Shown here: positions 30,326 through 38,993 of the stretch, piece by piece
How the letters are laid out: the number at the start of each line of letters is the position of its first letter
How positions within the stretch are numbered: position 1 is the stretch's first letter
NCBI RefSeq assembly: GCF_014805525.1
Contig: NZ_JACFSZ010000004.1
Span: forward strand, 62,001-126,000
DNA from: Rhabdothermincola sediminis
GTDB lineage: Bacteria; Actinomycetota; Acidimicrobiia; Acidimicrobiales; Acidimicrobilacustridaceae
DNA: 64,000 bases
Direction of reading: 5' to 3'
Program-made: the position numbers and the translations under genes
Notes under the pieces: generated by a model
Databases searched by the model: none
What the model was told of the DNA's origin: nothing
Seen by the model: only the letters and a program-made list of their open reading frames with translations

Positions 30326-31199
30326 GCCTCCGGGCGAGCAGCGGCGCGAGCGCACGCTCGGCTCCGGCTCGCACCCGGGCCGCCCCGGTGGGCGGGGGAG
30401 GCGCTGGGCGTCGCCGTAGCAGCCACCACACGCCGCTGGCCACTGCGGCCGCGGTGAGGGTCGAGCCCACGACCACCACGGCGATGCGCGGCGGGGGCAT
30501 GGGCACTCGTTCGCGAAGCGGAACCCCGATCCGGAACTGCCGCACCTCCCAGCCGCGCTGCCGCGCGACGCGGGCTAGCTCCCGGTCCGGGTTCACCGCG
30601 ACGGGGTGGCCGACGGCTTCGAGCATCGGGAGATCGGTGATGGAGTCCGAGTAGGCGAAGCTGCGCTCGAGGTCGATGCCCTCAAGCTCTGCGATCCGGC
30701 GCATGGCTTCGGCCTTGTACGGACCGTAGGAGTAGAACTCGACGTCGCCGGTGTACCGCCCGTGCTCGTCGAGCCGGGCCCGGCTCGCGATCGCCTCGTC
30801 CACGCCCAGGTACACCGCGAGCGGTGCCACGATCTCCTCCGGTGAGGCCGACACGATGAAGACCCTCCGACCGGCCGCCCGATGTTCCCCAATGAGCGCG
30901 AGCGCTTCGTCGTAGACGATCGGCTCGATGACATCGGCGAGCGTCTCGCGCACCAGGGCGCTGACTCGAGCCTGATCCCAACCCTTGGTGATCCGAAGGG
31001 CCGATTCCCGGAACTTGCGCATGCGCTCTTCGTCTGCACCGAGGGTCTGGAACACCAGCTGACTCCAGAGCGCACGGGCCAGGAGCAAACGGGAGATCAT
31101 GCCCGCTCGGAGCAGCGGCGGGCCGAAGGCCACCATCGACGCCTTCGCGATGACGGTCTTGTCCAGGTCGAAGAACGCCGCCTCCACCGGGGCGAGCAT
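30270..31199 (-). CDS. HAD-superfamily (subfamily IB) phosphatase with C-terminal membrane anchor
   Basis: 309 residues. HAD motifs: motif I FFDLDKTVIAKAS, motif II VFIVSAS, a Lys region, and motif III YSDSITDLPMLEAVG. The alpha-helical cap and the AVNPDRELARVARQRGW ending match the SerB-like IB group that includes actinobacterial lipid/phosphoserine-type phosphatases. Unusually, a transmembrane helix (IAVVVVGSTLTAAAVASGVW) and a Pro/Arg-rich tail follow, anchoring it to the membrane. ATG at 31199 chosen; the frame extends upstream without homology. Divergent from the Tad locus. Confidence 0.85.
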   Translation of the reverse strand: MLAPVEAAFFDLDKTVIAKASMVAFGPPLLRAGMISRLLLARALWSQLVFQTLGADEERMRKFRESALRITKGWDQARVSALVRETLADVIEPIVYDEALALIGEHRAAGRRVFIVSASPEEIVAPLAVYLGVDEAIASRARLDEHGRYTGDVEFYSYGPYKAEAMRRIAELEGIDLERSFAYSDSITDLPMLEAVGHPVAVNPDRELARVARQRGWEVRQFRIGVPLRERVPMPPPRIAVVVVGSTLTAAAVASGVWWLLRRRPAPPPPTGAARVRAGAERALAPLLARRLRTPGASSPRKRRARPRR

Positions 31200-31269
31200 A
31201 GGGTCGCAGCCCCCGGCCGTCGCGTTGGGCACCGAGGTTCCGCGATGTCGTTCGTCACCTCTCGGACCC

Positions 31270-31298
31270 TTGTCCGCCACACCCGCTGTCGATAAGGT
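31270..31298 (+). promoter_or_regulatory. Predicted promoter of the Tad pilus locus
   Basis: TTGTCC (31270-31275), 17-bp spacer, TAAGGT (31293-31298). The start site would be near 31305, about 50 nt before the first tad gene. Confidence 0.5.
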
Positions 31299-31355
31299 GG
31301 AGAGCGCTCTTCCCCCCCTGCTGGCGTCTGTGCTCGCGTCTCGGGGAGGGTCGAG

Positions 31356-32006
31356 ATGTTCGTGTCCTGTTGGTCCGCCAAGGGCGGCTCGGGTACGACG
31401 GTGGTGGCGGTATCGCTCGCGCTGGTGCTGGCCCGCCACCGGCCCGACGGTGTCCTGTTCGTAGATACTCGCGGTGACGCACCCGCGGTGCTCGGCGTTC
31501 CCGAGCCGGATGGTCCCGGGCTGGCCGACTGGCTGGCCGCCGGCTCCGAGGTCCCCGCAGACGGTCTGGCCCGTATCCAGCACGGCATCGCCCCTGGCTT
31601 GGCCCTGATCGCCCGTGGCGACGGCCCGCTCGGCCGCCCTGATCGAGCGGAGGTGCTCGCGGCCGTGCTCGCTGCGGATCGCCGTGCCGTCGTGGTCGAC
31701 TGCGGTCGGCTCGATCTGGAAGTCACCCGCGTGTTGGCCGCGTCATCGGTCCATTCGCTCCTGGTGACCCGACCCTGCTACCTGGCCTTGCGTCGTGCTG
31801 TGGCCTCACCCCTCCAGCCGTCCGCGCTGGTGGTGGTCGACGAGCCGGGCAGGGCGCTGTCCGCCGCGGACGTCGAGGAAGTCCTCGGTGTGCCCGTGGT
31901 GGCGAGGGTGCCCTACGACCCTGTGGTGGCAAGAGCCGTCGACGCCGGCTTGCTGGCGAGCCGCTTGCCCCGCGGACTCGAGCGGGCATTGAGGCACGCG
32001 GCATGA
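31356..32006 (+). CDS. TadZ/CpaE-like P-loop ATPase
   Basis: 216-residue MinD/ParA-like protein with a deviant Walker A (SAKGGSGTTVVAVSLA; the last residues are Thr-Thr rather than Lys-Thr) and VVVDCGRLDLEV as Walker B. Proteins of this type (CpaE, TadZ, or the actinobacterial Ssd) position Tad pilus machinery. The N-terminal receiver-like domain of CpaE is absent. The ATG of tadA overlaps its stop (ATGA). Confidence 0.82.
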   Translation: MFVSCWSAKGGSGTTVVAVSLALVLARHRPDGVLFVDTRGDAPAVLGVPEPDGPGLADWLAAGSEVPADGLARIQHGIAPGLALIARGDGPLGRPDRAEVLAAVLAADRRAVVVDCGRLDLEVTRVLAASSVHSLLVTRPCYLALRRAVASPLQPSALVVVDEPGRALSAADVEEVLGVPVVARVPYDPVVARAVDAGLLASRLPRGLERALRHAA

Positions 32007-33172
32007 AGGCCGTCGATGACGTCGATGACGTCGTGCACGGCCGTCTGCTCGCGGATCACGGCCGGGATCTCACGAGCGCCCATCGGGGTGAGCTGCGGGC
32101 GCTGGCTCGTGCTGCTGCCCCGCTGCTGCCGGGTCGGGTGCTCGAGCAGGCGGTCGAGCGGGTTGAAGCGCGCATCCGGGGGCTCGGACCGCTCGAGCCC
32201 CTCCTGGCCGATCCGGGCATCTCCGAGGTGATGGTCAACGGCGGCGGCGCGGTCTGGGTCGAGCGTCACGGTGAACTGCTCGACACCGGGCTGCGACTCG
32301 ATGAACCGACGGTGCTGCTGTTGATCGAGCGGGTGGTGTCACCGCTGGGCTTGCACGTCGACCGATCGAACCCGGTGGCCGACGCCCGCCTCGCCGACGG
32401 TTCCCGGGTGCACGCCATCATCCGACCGCTGGCGGTGGATGGGCCGTGCCTCACCATCAGGCGCTTCGGCGCCCGCAGGATCGAGCTGCACGAGGTCTGC
32501 GGCCCGGGTGTGGCGAGCCTGCTCCGGTGGGCCGTCGGTGCTCGGCTGAACATCCTGGTCGCGGGGGGTGCAGGAGCGGGCAAGACCACCCTCCTCAACG
32601 CGCTGGCTGCGTACGTGGCACCCGCGGAACGGGTGATCACGGTCGAGGACGCGGCGGAGCTCCGTCTGCCTGGCCCGCACGTGGTTCGTCTCGAGTCCCG
32701 TCCAGCGAATGCCGAGGGTGTCGGTGAGGTGCGCATCCGGGACCTGGTTCGCAGCGCGTTGCGCATGCGCCCTGATCGCCTGGTGGTGGGGGAGATTCGC
32801 GGCGGGGAGGCGCTCGACATGTTGCAGGCCATGAACACGGGCCACGACGGCTCGCTTTCGACGTGCCATGCCAACAGCCCCGCCGACGCCGTCCGGCGGG
32901 TCGAGACCCTGGTGTTGATGAGCGATGTGGCGCTCCCGCTCGCAGCGGTTCGCGAGCAGATCACCTCGGCCCTCGACCTCGTCGTGCAGGTGGCCCGCCG
33001 GCCAGGTGGCCGCCGGGCCGTGGTCGCGCTCGACGAGCTCGCCCCGAGACCGGCGACCGACGGCACGATCGGCACCAGGGCCCTCATGCGATCCGGGCGC
33101 CTCGAGGCGCTGCCACGCCGGCCGGCGCGTGGCGATGTGCCACCGCCCGATCCGGGCTGGGTGGGAGCGTGA
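32003..33172 (+). CDS. tadA: Tad/CpaF-type secretion ATPase
   Basis: 389-residue type IV pilus/type II secretion ATPase of the TadA/CpaF clade. It has the N-terminal LGPLEPLLADPGISEVMVNG signature, Walker A VAGGAGAGKTTLLNAL, the Asp box VITVEDAAELRLP, and the LSTCHANSPADAVRR His box. It powers assembly of Flp pilin. Coupled by ATGA to the TadZ gene and by GTGA to tadB. Confidence 0.94.
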   Translation: MKAVDDVDDVVHGRLLADHGRDLTSAHRGELRALARAAAPLLPGRVLEQAVERVEARIRGLGPLEPLLADPGISEVMVNGGGAVWVERHGELLDTGLRLDEPTVLLLIERVVSPLGLHVDRSNPVADARLADGSRVHAIIRPLAVDGPCLTIRRFGARRIELHEVCGPGVASLLRWAVGARLNILVAGGAGAGKTTLLNALAAYVAPAERVITVEDAAELRLPGPHVVRLESRPANAEGVGEVRIRDLVRSALRMRPDRLVVGEIRGGEALDMLQAMNTGHDGSLSTCHANSPADAVRRVETLVLMSDVALPLAAVREQITSALDLVVQVARRPGGRRAVVALDELAPRPATDGTIGTRALMRSGRLEALPRRPARGDVPPPDPGWVGA

Positions 33173-33927
33173 GCGCCGCGGTGGTGGCGGGGGTGCTCGC
33201 TGCCGGTTCGGTGGTGCTGCCCGTGGTCACGATCGAGGGGGCCGTTCGGGGCATCGCTCGGGCGCGAGCGTTGGGGCGGCTCGACGAGGCAGGGCTCCGG
33301 GGTCGCCCCTCCGGCGGGCTCGTCGCCTGGTGGGGAATGCTCGTTGCGTCACTCGTCTCGCGGGCGGGCCGGCGGCGCCGGCTCACCGCAGCTGACCGGG
33401 CGCTCCCCGACTGGATCGAGGCCGCGGCTCGCGCCGTTCGCTCGGGCGCCTCGCTCGGCCAGGGGCTGGGCCTCGCCGCTCGAGCCGTTCGGGACACACC
33501 CCTCGGTTCGGACGCGGCCGTCCTCGCCCGTGACCTCTCGGAAGGGCGAACCGTGGCGGAGTCGATCGATCGTCTCCGCGGTGATTCCCCGAGCGAGGCC
33601 CGGCAGCTGGCCTGCCGCGCGCTGTCCCTCGTCGCTGAGCTCGGTGGACCGCCGGGCATGCTGCTCGACGGCATCAGCGCGACGCTCCGTGACCGCCTCG
33701 CGGCCAGTCGCGAGGCACGAGCGCTCGCCTCCCAGGCGAGGGCGTCGGCGGTGGTGATGGCCGTCGCTCCCGCGGCGTTCGCCGCGGTGGGAGCAGCGAC
33801 CGACGGGCGTGTCGCCGCCTTCCTCGTCGGATCACCCCTCGGGTTGCTGTGCCTGGTGAGCGGACTGACCCTCGAGGCCGCGGGCGGGTGGTGGATGGCT
33901 CGGCTCGTCCGGAGCGCGTCAGCATGA
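33169..33927 (+). CDS. tadB: TadB-like inner-membrane platform protein
   Basis: 252 residues with an N-terminal helix, a cytoplasmic T2SSF domain (LPDWIEAAARAVRSGASLGQ, then SLVAELGGPPGMLLDGISAT) and two C-terminal membrane helices. GTG at 33169 overlaps the tadA stop. It partners with TadC and the ATPase. Confidence 0.87.
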   Translation: MSAAVVAGVLAAGSVVLPVVTIEGAVRGIARARALGRLDEAGLRGRPSGGLVAWWGMLVASLVSRAGRRRRLTAADRALPDWIEAAARAVRSGASLGQGLGLAARAVRDTPLGSDAAVLARDLSEGRTVAESIDRLRGDSPSEARQLACRALSLVAELGGPPGMLLDGISATLRDRLAASREARALASQARASAVVMAVAPAAFAAVGAATDGRVAAFLVGSPLGLLCLVSGLTLEAAGGWWMARLVRSASA

Positions 33928-34727
33928 GCGCTGCGGCCGTCGCGTTGCTGGTGGGTTGCATCGTTGCGCTGGTGCTCCGTGGTGTGGTGCCCGCTCGGCG
34001 ACCGGCACGGGTTCGGGAGCTACGACCCCGGTGGGCTCGGCGAGAGAGGAGGGCGGTGGCGAGCGCAGCCGGGTGGTGGGCGAGCGCAACCACCTCTCTG
34101 GGTGCGACGCTGAGGCGACTGGCGGGCCGACGGGACGACGAGGTTGCTGCCCGTCGCCTCGGCGCCGCGGTGCTGGCCGGCGGAGTCGCTGCCTTCGTCC
34201 ATCCGTTGGCAGGGCTCATCGCCGGATCCGCGGCCTGGGCGGTTCCGCTGTTGCGTGCGCGCTACGAGCAGCGGCGGCGCGAGCGTGAGGTCGTCGACGG
34301 GCTCCCCGACGTGGTCGACCTGTTCCGGCTCGCTGCCGGTGCCGGGCTGACGGTGGGCCATGCCGTGAGTGCGGTGAGCGACCGTGTCGACGGCCTGTAC
34401 CGGACCGCGCTCGCGGAGGTCGTGCGCCTGATGCGACTCGGCGTCCCGCTGGCTGATGCGCTGGATGTGCTCCGGATGCTCGGTGATCCCGTGCTGCCCT
34501 TGCACCTCGCGCTGGTGTCGTCCGTGCGGGACGGTTCCCGTCTGGCAGAGCCGCTGAGAGGGGTCGCCGCGGAAGCGCGCGACATCCGTCGCCGGGCTGC
34601 CCAGGAGCGCGCCCGCCGCCTGCCCGTCCAGCTCCTCTTCCCCCTGGTGCTGTGCATCCTCCCTGCGTTCGGGCTCCTCACCGTGGTGCCCCTGTTGGCG
34701 GGGACCCTGCGCTCGCTGTCGTTCTGA
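33924..34727 (+). CDS. tadC: TadC-like inner-membrane platform protein
   Basis: 267 residues, again a T2SSF domain (DGLPDVVDLFRLAAGAGLTV, then SSVRDGSRLAEPLRG) flanked by membrane helices at the N-terminus, near 65-85 and at the C-terminus (FPLVLCILPAFGLLTVVPLL). ATG overlaps the tadB stop (ATGA). Followed by an 85-bp gap before the pilin, consistent with extra transcription or higher translation of the pilin. Confidence 0.87.
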   Translation: MSAAAVALLVGCIVALVLRGVVPARRPARVRELRPRWARRERRAVASAAGWWASATTSLGATLRRLAGRRDDEVAARRLGAAVLAGGVAAFVHPLAGLIAGSAAWAVPLLRARYEQRRREREVVDGLPDVVDLFRLAAGAGLTVGHAVSAVSDRVDGLYRTALAEVVRLMRLGVPLADALDVLRMLGDPVLPLHLALVSSVRDGSRLAEPLRGVAAEARDIRRRAAQERARRLPVQLLFPLVLCILPAFGLLTVVPLLAGTLRSLSF

Positions 34728-34812
34728 CCGCGGCGGGTCGCTCGGCACGCCGACCAGCGTGCCCTCTGGTCGGACCGGGCCCAGGCCCGGATCGGAAGAA
34801 GGGAGAGTTCCC

Positions 34813-35016
34813 ATGCTCCAGTTGTTCGTTCGGTTCCAGGTGATGCTCGTCGGTCCGCGACGGAGCGACGAAGGTCAGACCACCGCCGAGTACGCCCTCG
34901 TGTTGCTCGGGGCGGCAGCGGTTGCCTTGCTGCTGGTCGGGTGGGCCACCAAGACCAACCGCGTCGGCAAGCTGCTCGACTTCGTGCTCGACCAGATCGT
35001 GGGGCGCGTCACGTGA
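34813..35016 (+). CDS. Flp-type pilin subunit
   Basis: 67 residues. The prepilin motif DEG followed by QTTAEYALVLLGAAAVALLL gives processing after Gly with Glu at mature position +5 and the hydrophobic assembly helix, as in Flp/Fap pilins. AAGAAGGGAGAG precedes the ATG at 34813. The stop overlaps the GTG of the TadE-like gene. No prepilin peptidase (TadV/CpaA) lies in the locus. Confidence 0.87.
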   Translation: MLQLFVRFQVMLVGPRRSDEGQTTAEYALVLLGAAAVALLLVGWATKTNRVGKLLDFVLDQIVGRVT

Positions 35017-35396
35017 GCCACCCGAGGAGGGGGGAGCTGGGCCAGGCGACGGTCGAGCTGGCGCTGCTCCTCCCCCTCGTCGCGGTGTTGGCGCTCGCGG
35101 TGGCACAGGTCGTGGTGGTGGGGTACCGGCAGGTGCTGGTCGTCCACGCGGCTCGTGAGGGGGCCCGCAGCGCCGCGGTCACCGATGTCGACCGGCTGGC
35201 GGCCGCCCGCCGGGGTGCCGAGCGGGCCGGTGGGCTCGACCCGAGCCGGCTCGACGTCGACATCCGGGTGGTCGGCGACCGGGTCGACGTCGAGGTGCGG
35301 TTCCATGAGCCCACCGATGTGCCGGTGGTCGGCCGGCTGGTCCCTGACCTGCAGCTCGCCGCGACCACGGCGATGCGCATCGAAGGGTCGCCGTGA
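35013..35396 (+). CDS. TadE-like pseudopilin
   Basis: 127 residues with the class III pilin-like start GELGQATVELALLLPLVAVL, a membrane helix, then a small beta-rich domain. TadE proteins are minor pilins processed by the same peptidase as Flp. GTG start overlaps the previous stop. No TadF/TadG follows; 35397-35517 is a leader with a TAGCAT box (35455-35460) and no gene. Confidence 0.82.
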   Translation: MSHPRRGELGQATVELALLLPLVAVLALAVAQVVVVGYRQVLVVHAAREGARSAAVTDVDRLAAARRGAERAGGLDPSRLDVDIRVVGDRVDVEVRFHEPTDVPVVGRLVPDLQLAATTAMRIEGSP

Positions 35397-35517
35397 CCGG
35401 GTTGTCTCGGGGTTGGCTACTCAGCGGCCACCCGCTCGCCGCCAGCCCGCGGCCTAGCATGTCGGGGGCGATGCGACGGGTTGGCGGCCCGCTAAGAGGA
35501 GTGCGGAGGCAGGTTCC

Positions 35518-35715
35518 ATGGCGACGATCACGGAGCAGTTGCAGTTGGCCAAGAGCACGAGCGGCTCGGCCACGATCGTCTTGCGTTCGGGTAAGACCAT
35601 CAGTGGACCGGTCGAGGAGATCAGCCTCGCCGATGGTGTGGTCGTGGTCGATGGCTGGACGGTGCGCATGGACGAGATCGCCGGCACGCGCGCCGGGAAC
35701 AGCGTCTCCGCCTGA
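35518..35715 (+). CDS. Small hypothetical protein
   Basis: 65 residues, ATG at 35518 after GGAGG at seven bases. The sequence alternates strands (TIVLRSGKTISGPVEEISLA, VVVDGWTVRMDEIAG) as in small beta-barrel Sm-like folds. Not assigned to a family. Follows the Tad locus but has its own likely promoter. Confidence 0.6.
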   Translation: MATITEQLQLAKSTSGSATIVLRSGKTISGPVEEISLADGVVVVDGWTVRMDEIAGTRAGNSVSA

Positions 35716-35753
35716 TCGCGTGGTGCCCGGGACCGGACGGGCTCACTGGCCGC

Positions 35754-38081
35754 TCAACCCAGCACGGCTCGCAATAGCGCGACCGCCCCCGCCTTGTCGA
35801 GTGGCTCGTTGCCGTTGCCACACTTCGGCGACTGCACGCACGAGGGGCAGCCGTCGGTGCAGCGGCAGGACTCGATGATCTCGAGCGTCGCCGCGAGGTG
35901 CCGGTCGGCCGCCCGGAACCCCAGCTCGGCGATGCCGGCGCCGCCGGGGTGACCGTCGTAGATAACGATGGTCGGCGCACCGGTCTCGGGGAGCAGCGGG
36001 GTGGAGACGCCTCCGACGTCCCAGCGGTCGCAGATGGCGAACAACGGCATGACGCCGATCGCCGCGTGCTCCACGGCGTGCAACGTCCCTGGCATCCGGG
36101 CAGGCGGGATCGCCGCATCATCGAGCACGTCGAGGCCGACCACGTACCAGAAGGCCCTGGTGATCAGCTGCGTCGGTGGAAGGTCGAGATCCTCTTGACC
36201 TAAAAGCTCCCCCGTGAACGCGTCGAAGCGCTTGTAGCCCACGACCCTCGAGCGGACGCGCACCATCCCCAATCCCAAACCGCTGCGACCGATCCGTCGG
36301 CCGTCGTCGGCGGCCAGCACAGCCAGCTCGGTCTCGGTGCGCGGCTGGGTGTACTCGCCGCACTCTGCGGGCTCCACGATCGCGACCCGATCCTCGAGGT
36401 CGAGGCTGTGGACCTGGTAGGCCGCCCCCTGGTGGAGGTAGATGGCGCCGGGGTGTACGAGGTGCACGGCGCGTGCCGTCTCGACCGTTCCCACGACCGT
36501 GCCATCGGGGCGCGCGATGCACAGCTCGCCGGTTCCACCGTTGCGTAGCCCCACCCCGTGGGCGGGCCACCCGGTGCCGGCCCAGTACGCCGCCGGCTCC
36601 GCCGGTCCCGGGCCTCGTCGAGGACGGAGCTTCAACCGGTCGTCGAGGACCAGCTGCCGAACACCGTCGTCGAGCTGATCGGGCCACCACCGTTCGTCCG
36701 TCGGGCGGAGCGGGAGCTCGTAGGCCGAGCAGGCGAGATGGGGGAGGAAGACGTAGGGGTTCGAGCGGTTGATGACCGCGGGCTCCGGCGGTCGGGTGAA
36801 GACGTCTTCCGGGTGCGACATGATCCATCGGTCGAGCTGATCCTCCCCTGCCACCAGCACGGTGACGGCCGTCGACGCACCCCGACCGGCGCGGCCGGCC
36901 TGCTGCCACATCGAGGCGATGGTGCCGGGGAACCCGTCGAGCACGCAGGCATCGAGGCCACCGATGTCGATGCCCAGTTCCAGCGCGCTGGTTGCCACCA
37001 CGCCGCGCAGCTCGCCCTGGGACAGGAGGGCCTCGATCTCTCGGCGCTCTGCGGCCAGGTAGCCACCCCGGTACGGCCGCACGGTGTGGGCGAGATCTGC
37101 TGGCAGGTGGCGACGGATGTCGGCGGCCACGATCTCGGTGGCTTTGCGACTCCGGCAGAAGGCGATGGTGCGCACCCCCGACGACACGAGCTGCGCGGTG
37201 AGCCGGGCGGTCTCCCGGTTGGCGGATGGCGGGGGACCGTGTCGGTCCCCCGGTCCCGGTCTCGCGATCCCGCCGGCAGGGTCCCACAGTACGAAGATCC
37301 GCTCGCCGCGGGGCGAGCCGTCGTCGGTCACCGCGGTGACGTGTTTGCCGCACAGCTCGGTCGCCAGTCGCTCGGGTGTGCCGATCGTCGCCGACGTGAA
37401 CACGAAGGTCGGATCGGAGCCGTAGTGGGCGCACAGCCGGCGGAGTCGGCGGAGCAGGTGGGCGACGTGCGTCCCGAAGATGCCCCGCATGGTGTGCAAC
37501 TCGTCGACCACGACGTAGCGGAGCCGCATCAGGAACGTCGCCCACCGGGCATGGTGCGGGAGGACACCGACGTGGAGCATCTCGGGGTTCGTCAGCACCA
37601 CGTTGGCGTGGGCGCGGACCCAGGAGCGGGCCTGCGGAGAGGTGTCGCCGTCGTAGGCTCCCGCCACCATCGGTGGGACAGCGAGCCGGGTGAGGGCCCG
37701 GAGTTGGTCCTGCGCCAGCGCCTTGGTGGGGTACAGCAGCAGGGCGGTTCCCGGTCTGCTGCGATCGCTGACCGCCTCGGCGATGGGCGCCTGGAAGCAC
37801 AAGGACTTGCCGGAGGCGGTTCCCGTGGCGATGGCCACCGACCTGCCGGCGCGGATCAGCGCGATCGCCTGTGCCTGATGGCTCCAGAGGGCATCCACGC
37901 CGAGCCGCTCCCAGATCTCCCGAGGCAGCGGATCGGGGAGCGAGCCCAGGCGAGCCGGGCGGGCCGGCTGCCGTTCGACGTGCACCAGGCGCGGGTCGGA
38001 ACCGATGACCGCGAGGAACGCTTCCAGGGCCTGTGAGGAGGCAACGTGCGGCCCGCTGTCGGCCGCCAGGGCGAAGGCCAC
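35754..38081 (-). CDS. MrfA/YprA-like DEAD/DEAH helicase with DUF1998 domain
   Basis: 775-residue superfamily 2 helicase. Motifs: I ATGTASGKSLCFQAP, II VVDELH, III TSATIG, VI QQAGRAGRG. The C-terminal DUF1998 region has a four-Cys cluster (CRCTDGCPSCVQSPKCGNGN). This domain set defines MrfA, which in Bacillus repairs mitomycin C damage. The GTG at 38081 is seven bases after TATCAT (38094-38089), giving a leaderless start; the longer frame upstream is antisense to the STAS gene and is rejected. Confidence 0.9.
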   Translation of the reverse strand: MAFALAADSGPHVASSQALEAFLAVIGSDPRLVHVERQPARPARLGSLPDPLPREIWERLGVDALWSHQAQAIALIRAGRSVAIATGTASGKSLCFQAPIAEAVSDRSRPGTALLLYPTKALAQDQLRALTRLAVPPMVAGAYDGDTSPQARSWVRAHANVVLTNPEMLHVGVLPHHARWATFLMRLRYVVVDELHTMRGIFGTHVAHLLRRLRRLCAHYGSDPTFVFTSATIGTPERLATELCGKHVTAVTDDGSPRGERIFVLWDPAGGIARPGPGDRHGPPPSANRETARLTAQLVSSGVRTIAFCRSRKATEIVAADIRRHLPADLAHTVRPYRGGYLAAERREIEALLSQGELRGVVATSALELGIDIGGLDACVLDGFPGTIASMWQQAGRAGRGASTAVTVLVAGEDQLDRWIMSHPEDVFTRPPEPAVINRSNPYVFLPHLACSAYELPLRPTDERWWPDQLDDGVRQLVLDDRLKLRPRRGPGPAEPAAYWAGTGWPAHGVGLRNGGTGELCIARPDGTVVGTVETARAVHLVHPGAIYLHQGAAYQVHSLDLEDRVAIVEPAECGEYTQPRTETELAVLAADDGRRIGRSGLGLGMVRVRSRVVGYKRFDAFTGELLGQEDLDLPPTQLITRAFWYVVGLDVLDDAAIPPARMPGTLHAVEHAAIGVMPLFAICDRWDVGGVSTPLLPETGAPTIVIYDGHPGGAGIAELGFRAADRHLAATLEIIESCRCTDGCPSCVQSPKCGNGNEPLDKAGAVALLRAVLG

Positions 38082-38199
38082 CCCACGGATGATACGAGTC
38101 GCATCGACGTAATTACAGAGGTGCAGGATCAGGCACCCACCGTGCTCGTATACCCTCGGAGCGGTTCTCGTCCGAGGGCATGGGCTGGAAGGACACGTC

Positions 38200-38547
38200 G
38201 TGCTGTTCGATGTCGGGGTCTCCCACAGGGAGGGTTGGGTCGTGATCGCGGTCACGGGCGAGCTCGATGTCGCCACCGCGCCTCGGCTTCGCCAGGAGGC
38301 CATCCGCGTCGTGGCCGAGGGGAACCACCGGTTGGTGATCGATCTGGGTGGCGTCGACTTCCTGGACTCCACGGGCCTAGGGGTGATCATCGGGATCCTC
38401 AAGCGGGTCCGAAGCCACGACGGCGAGCTGGCAGTGGTCGGCCTGACGCCGAAGGTTCGCAAGGTCTTCGAGGTCACCCGGGTCCTCGAGATCCTGCCGA
38501 CCTTCGACACGGTCGAGGAAGCGTTGGCGGGGGCCGATCGTGGCTGA
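38200..38547 (+). CDS. STAS-domain anti-sigma factor antagonist
   Basis: 115-residue SpoIIAA/RsbV-like protein. The phosphorylatable Ser is in FLDSTGLGVIIG; the fold matches throughout (VVIAVTGELDVATAPRLRQE). It would bind and sequester the anti-sigma kinase encoded next, whose GTG overlaps its end by eight bases. GTG start at 38200 with GGAAGGACA upstream. Confidence 0.92.
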   Translation: MLFDVGVSHREGWVVIAVTGELDVATAPRLRQEAIRVVAEGNHRLVIDLGGVDFLDSTGLGVIIGILKRVRSHDGELAVVGLTPKVRKVFEVTRVLEILPTFDTVEEALAGADRG

Positions 38548-38983
38548 GGTCGAGCTGGTGATCCCGGCCCGCGCCGCGTACCTGGCCCTCGCTCGGCAAG
38601 TGGTGGCGGCCGCAGCGTCCGTCGAGCCCACCTTCCGTGACGAGCGCATCGATGACCTGCGACTGGCCGTGTCCGAAGCGACCACGAACGCGATCGAAGC
38701 CCATGCCGATCTCTCCCGGGACGAGCAGATCCGCATCCGCTGCAACCTCGCCGACGATCGCATCGAGGTGGAGGTGCTCGACCGTGGCCCCGGCTTCGAC
38801 CCCGAAGCCGTGGAGCAGGCCCCCGATCCCGAGCACCCGGAGCGGCTCGAATGGGAGCGCGGCCTCGGCCTTCCGCTCATGAGCGAGCTGGCCGACGAGA
38901 CCGAGATACGTTCATCGGAGGGCGGCACTGCGGTACGGCTCGTCGTCTACAAGCCGCGCTGGGGCCACCAACCCGGCGCCTGA
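38540..38983 (+). CDS. RsbW/SpoIIAB-like anti-sigma factor serine kinase
   Basis: 147-residue GHKL ATPase. N box LRLAVSEATTNAIEAH, G1 DRGPGFDP and G2 RGLGLPLM are seen. It should phosphorylate the upstream STAS protein and hold a SigB/SigF-type sigma factor; no such sigma gene is adjacent, so its target is encoded elsewhere (the RpoD-like gene at 29247 is one possibility). Confidence 0.9.
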   Translation: MAEVELVIPARAAYLALARQVVAAAASVEPTFRDERIDDLRLAVSEATTNAIEAHADLSRDEQIRIRCNLADDRIEVEVLDRGPGFDPEAVEQAPDPEHPERLEWERGLGLPLMSELADETEIRSSEGGTAVRLVVYKPRWGHQPGA

Positions 38984-38993
38984 GCACGCACCT

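Noticed and set aside
36558-38036. Long plus-strand open frame over the helicase gene
   Set aside because: Antisense shadow; the minus strand encodes all helicase motifs.
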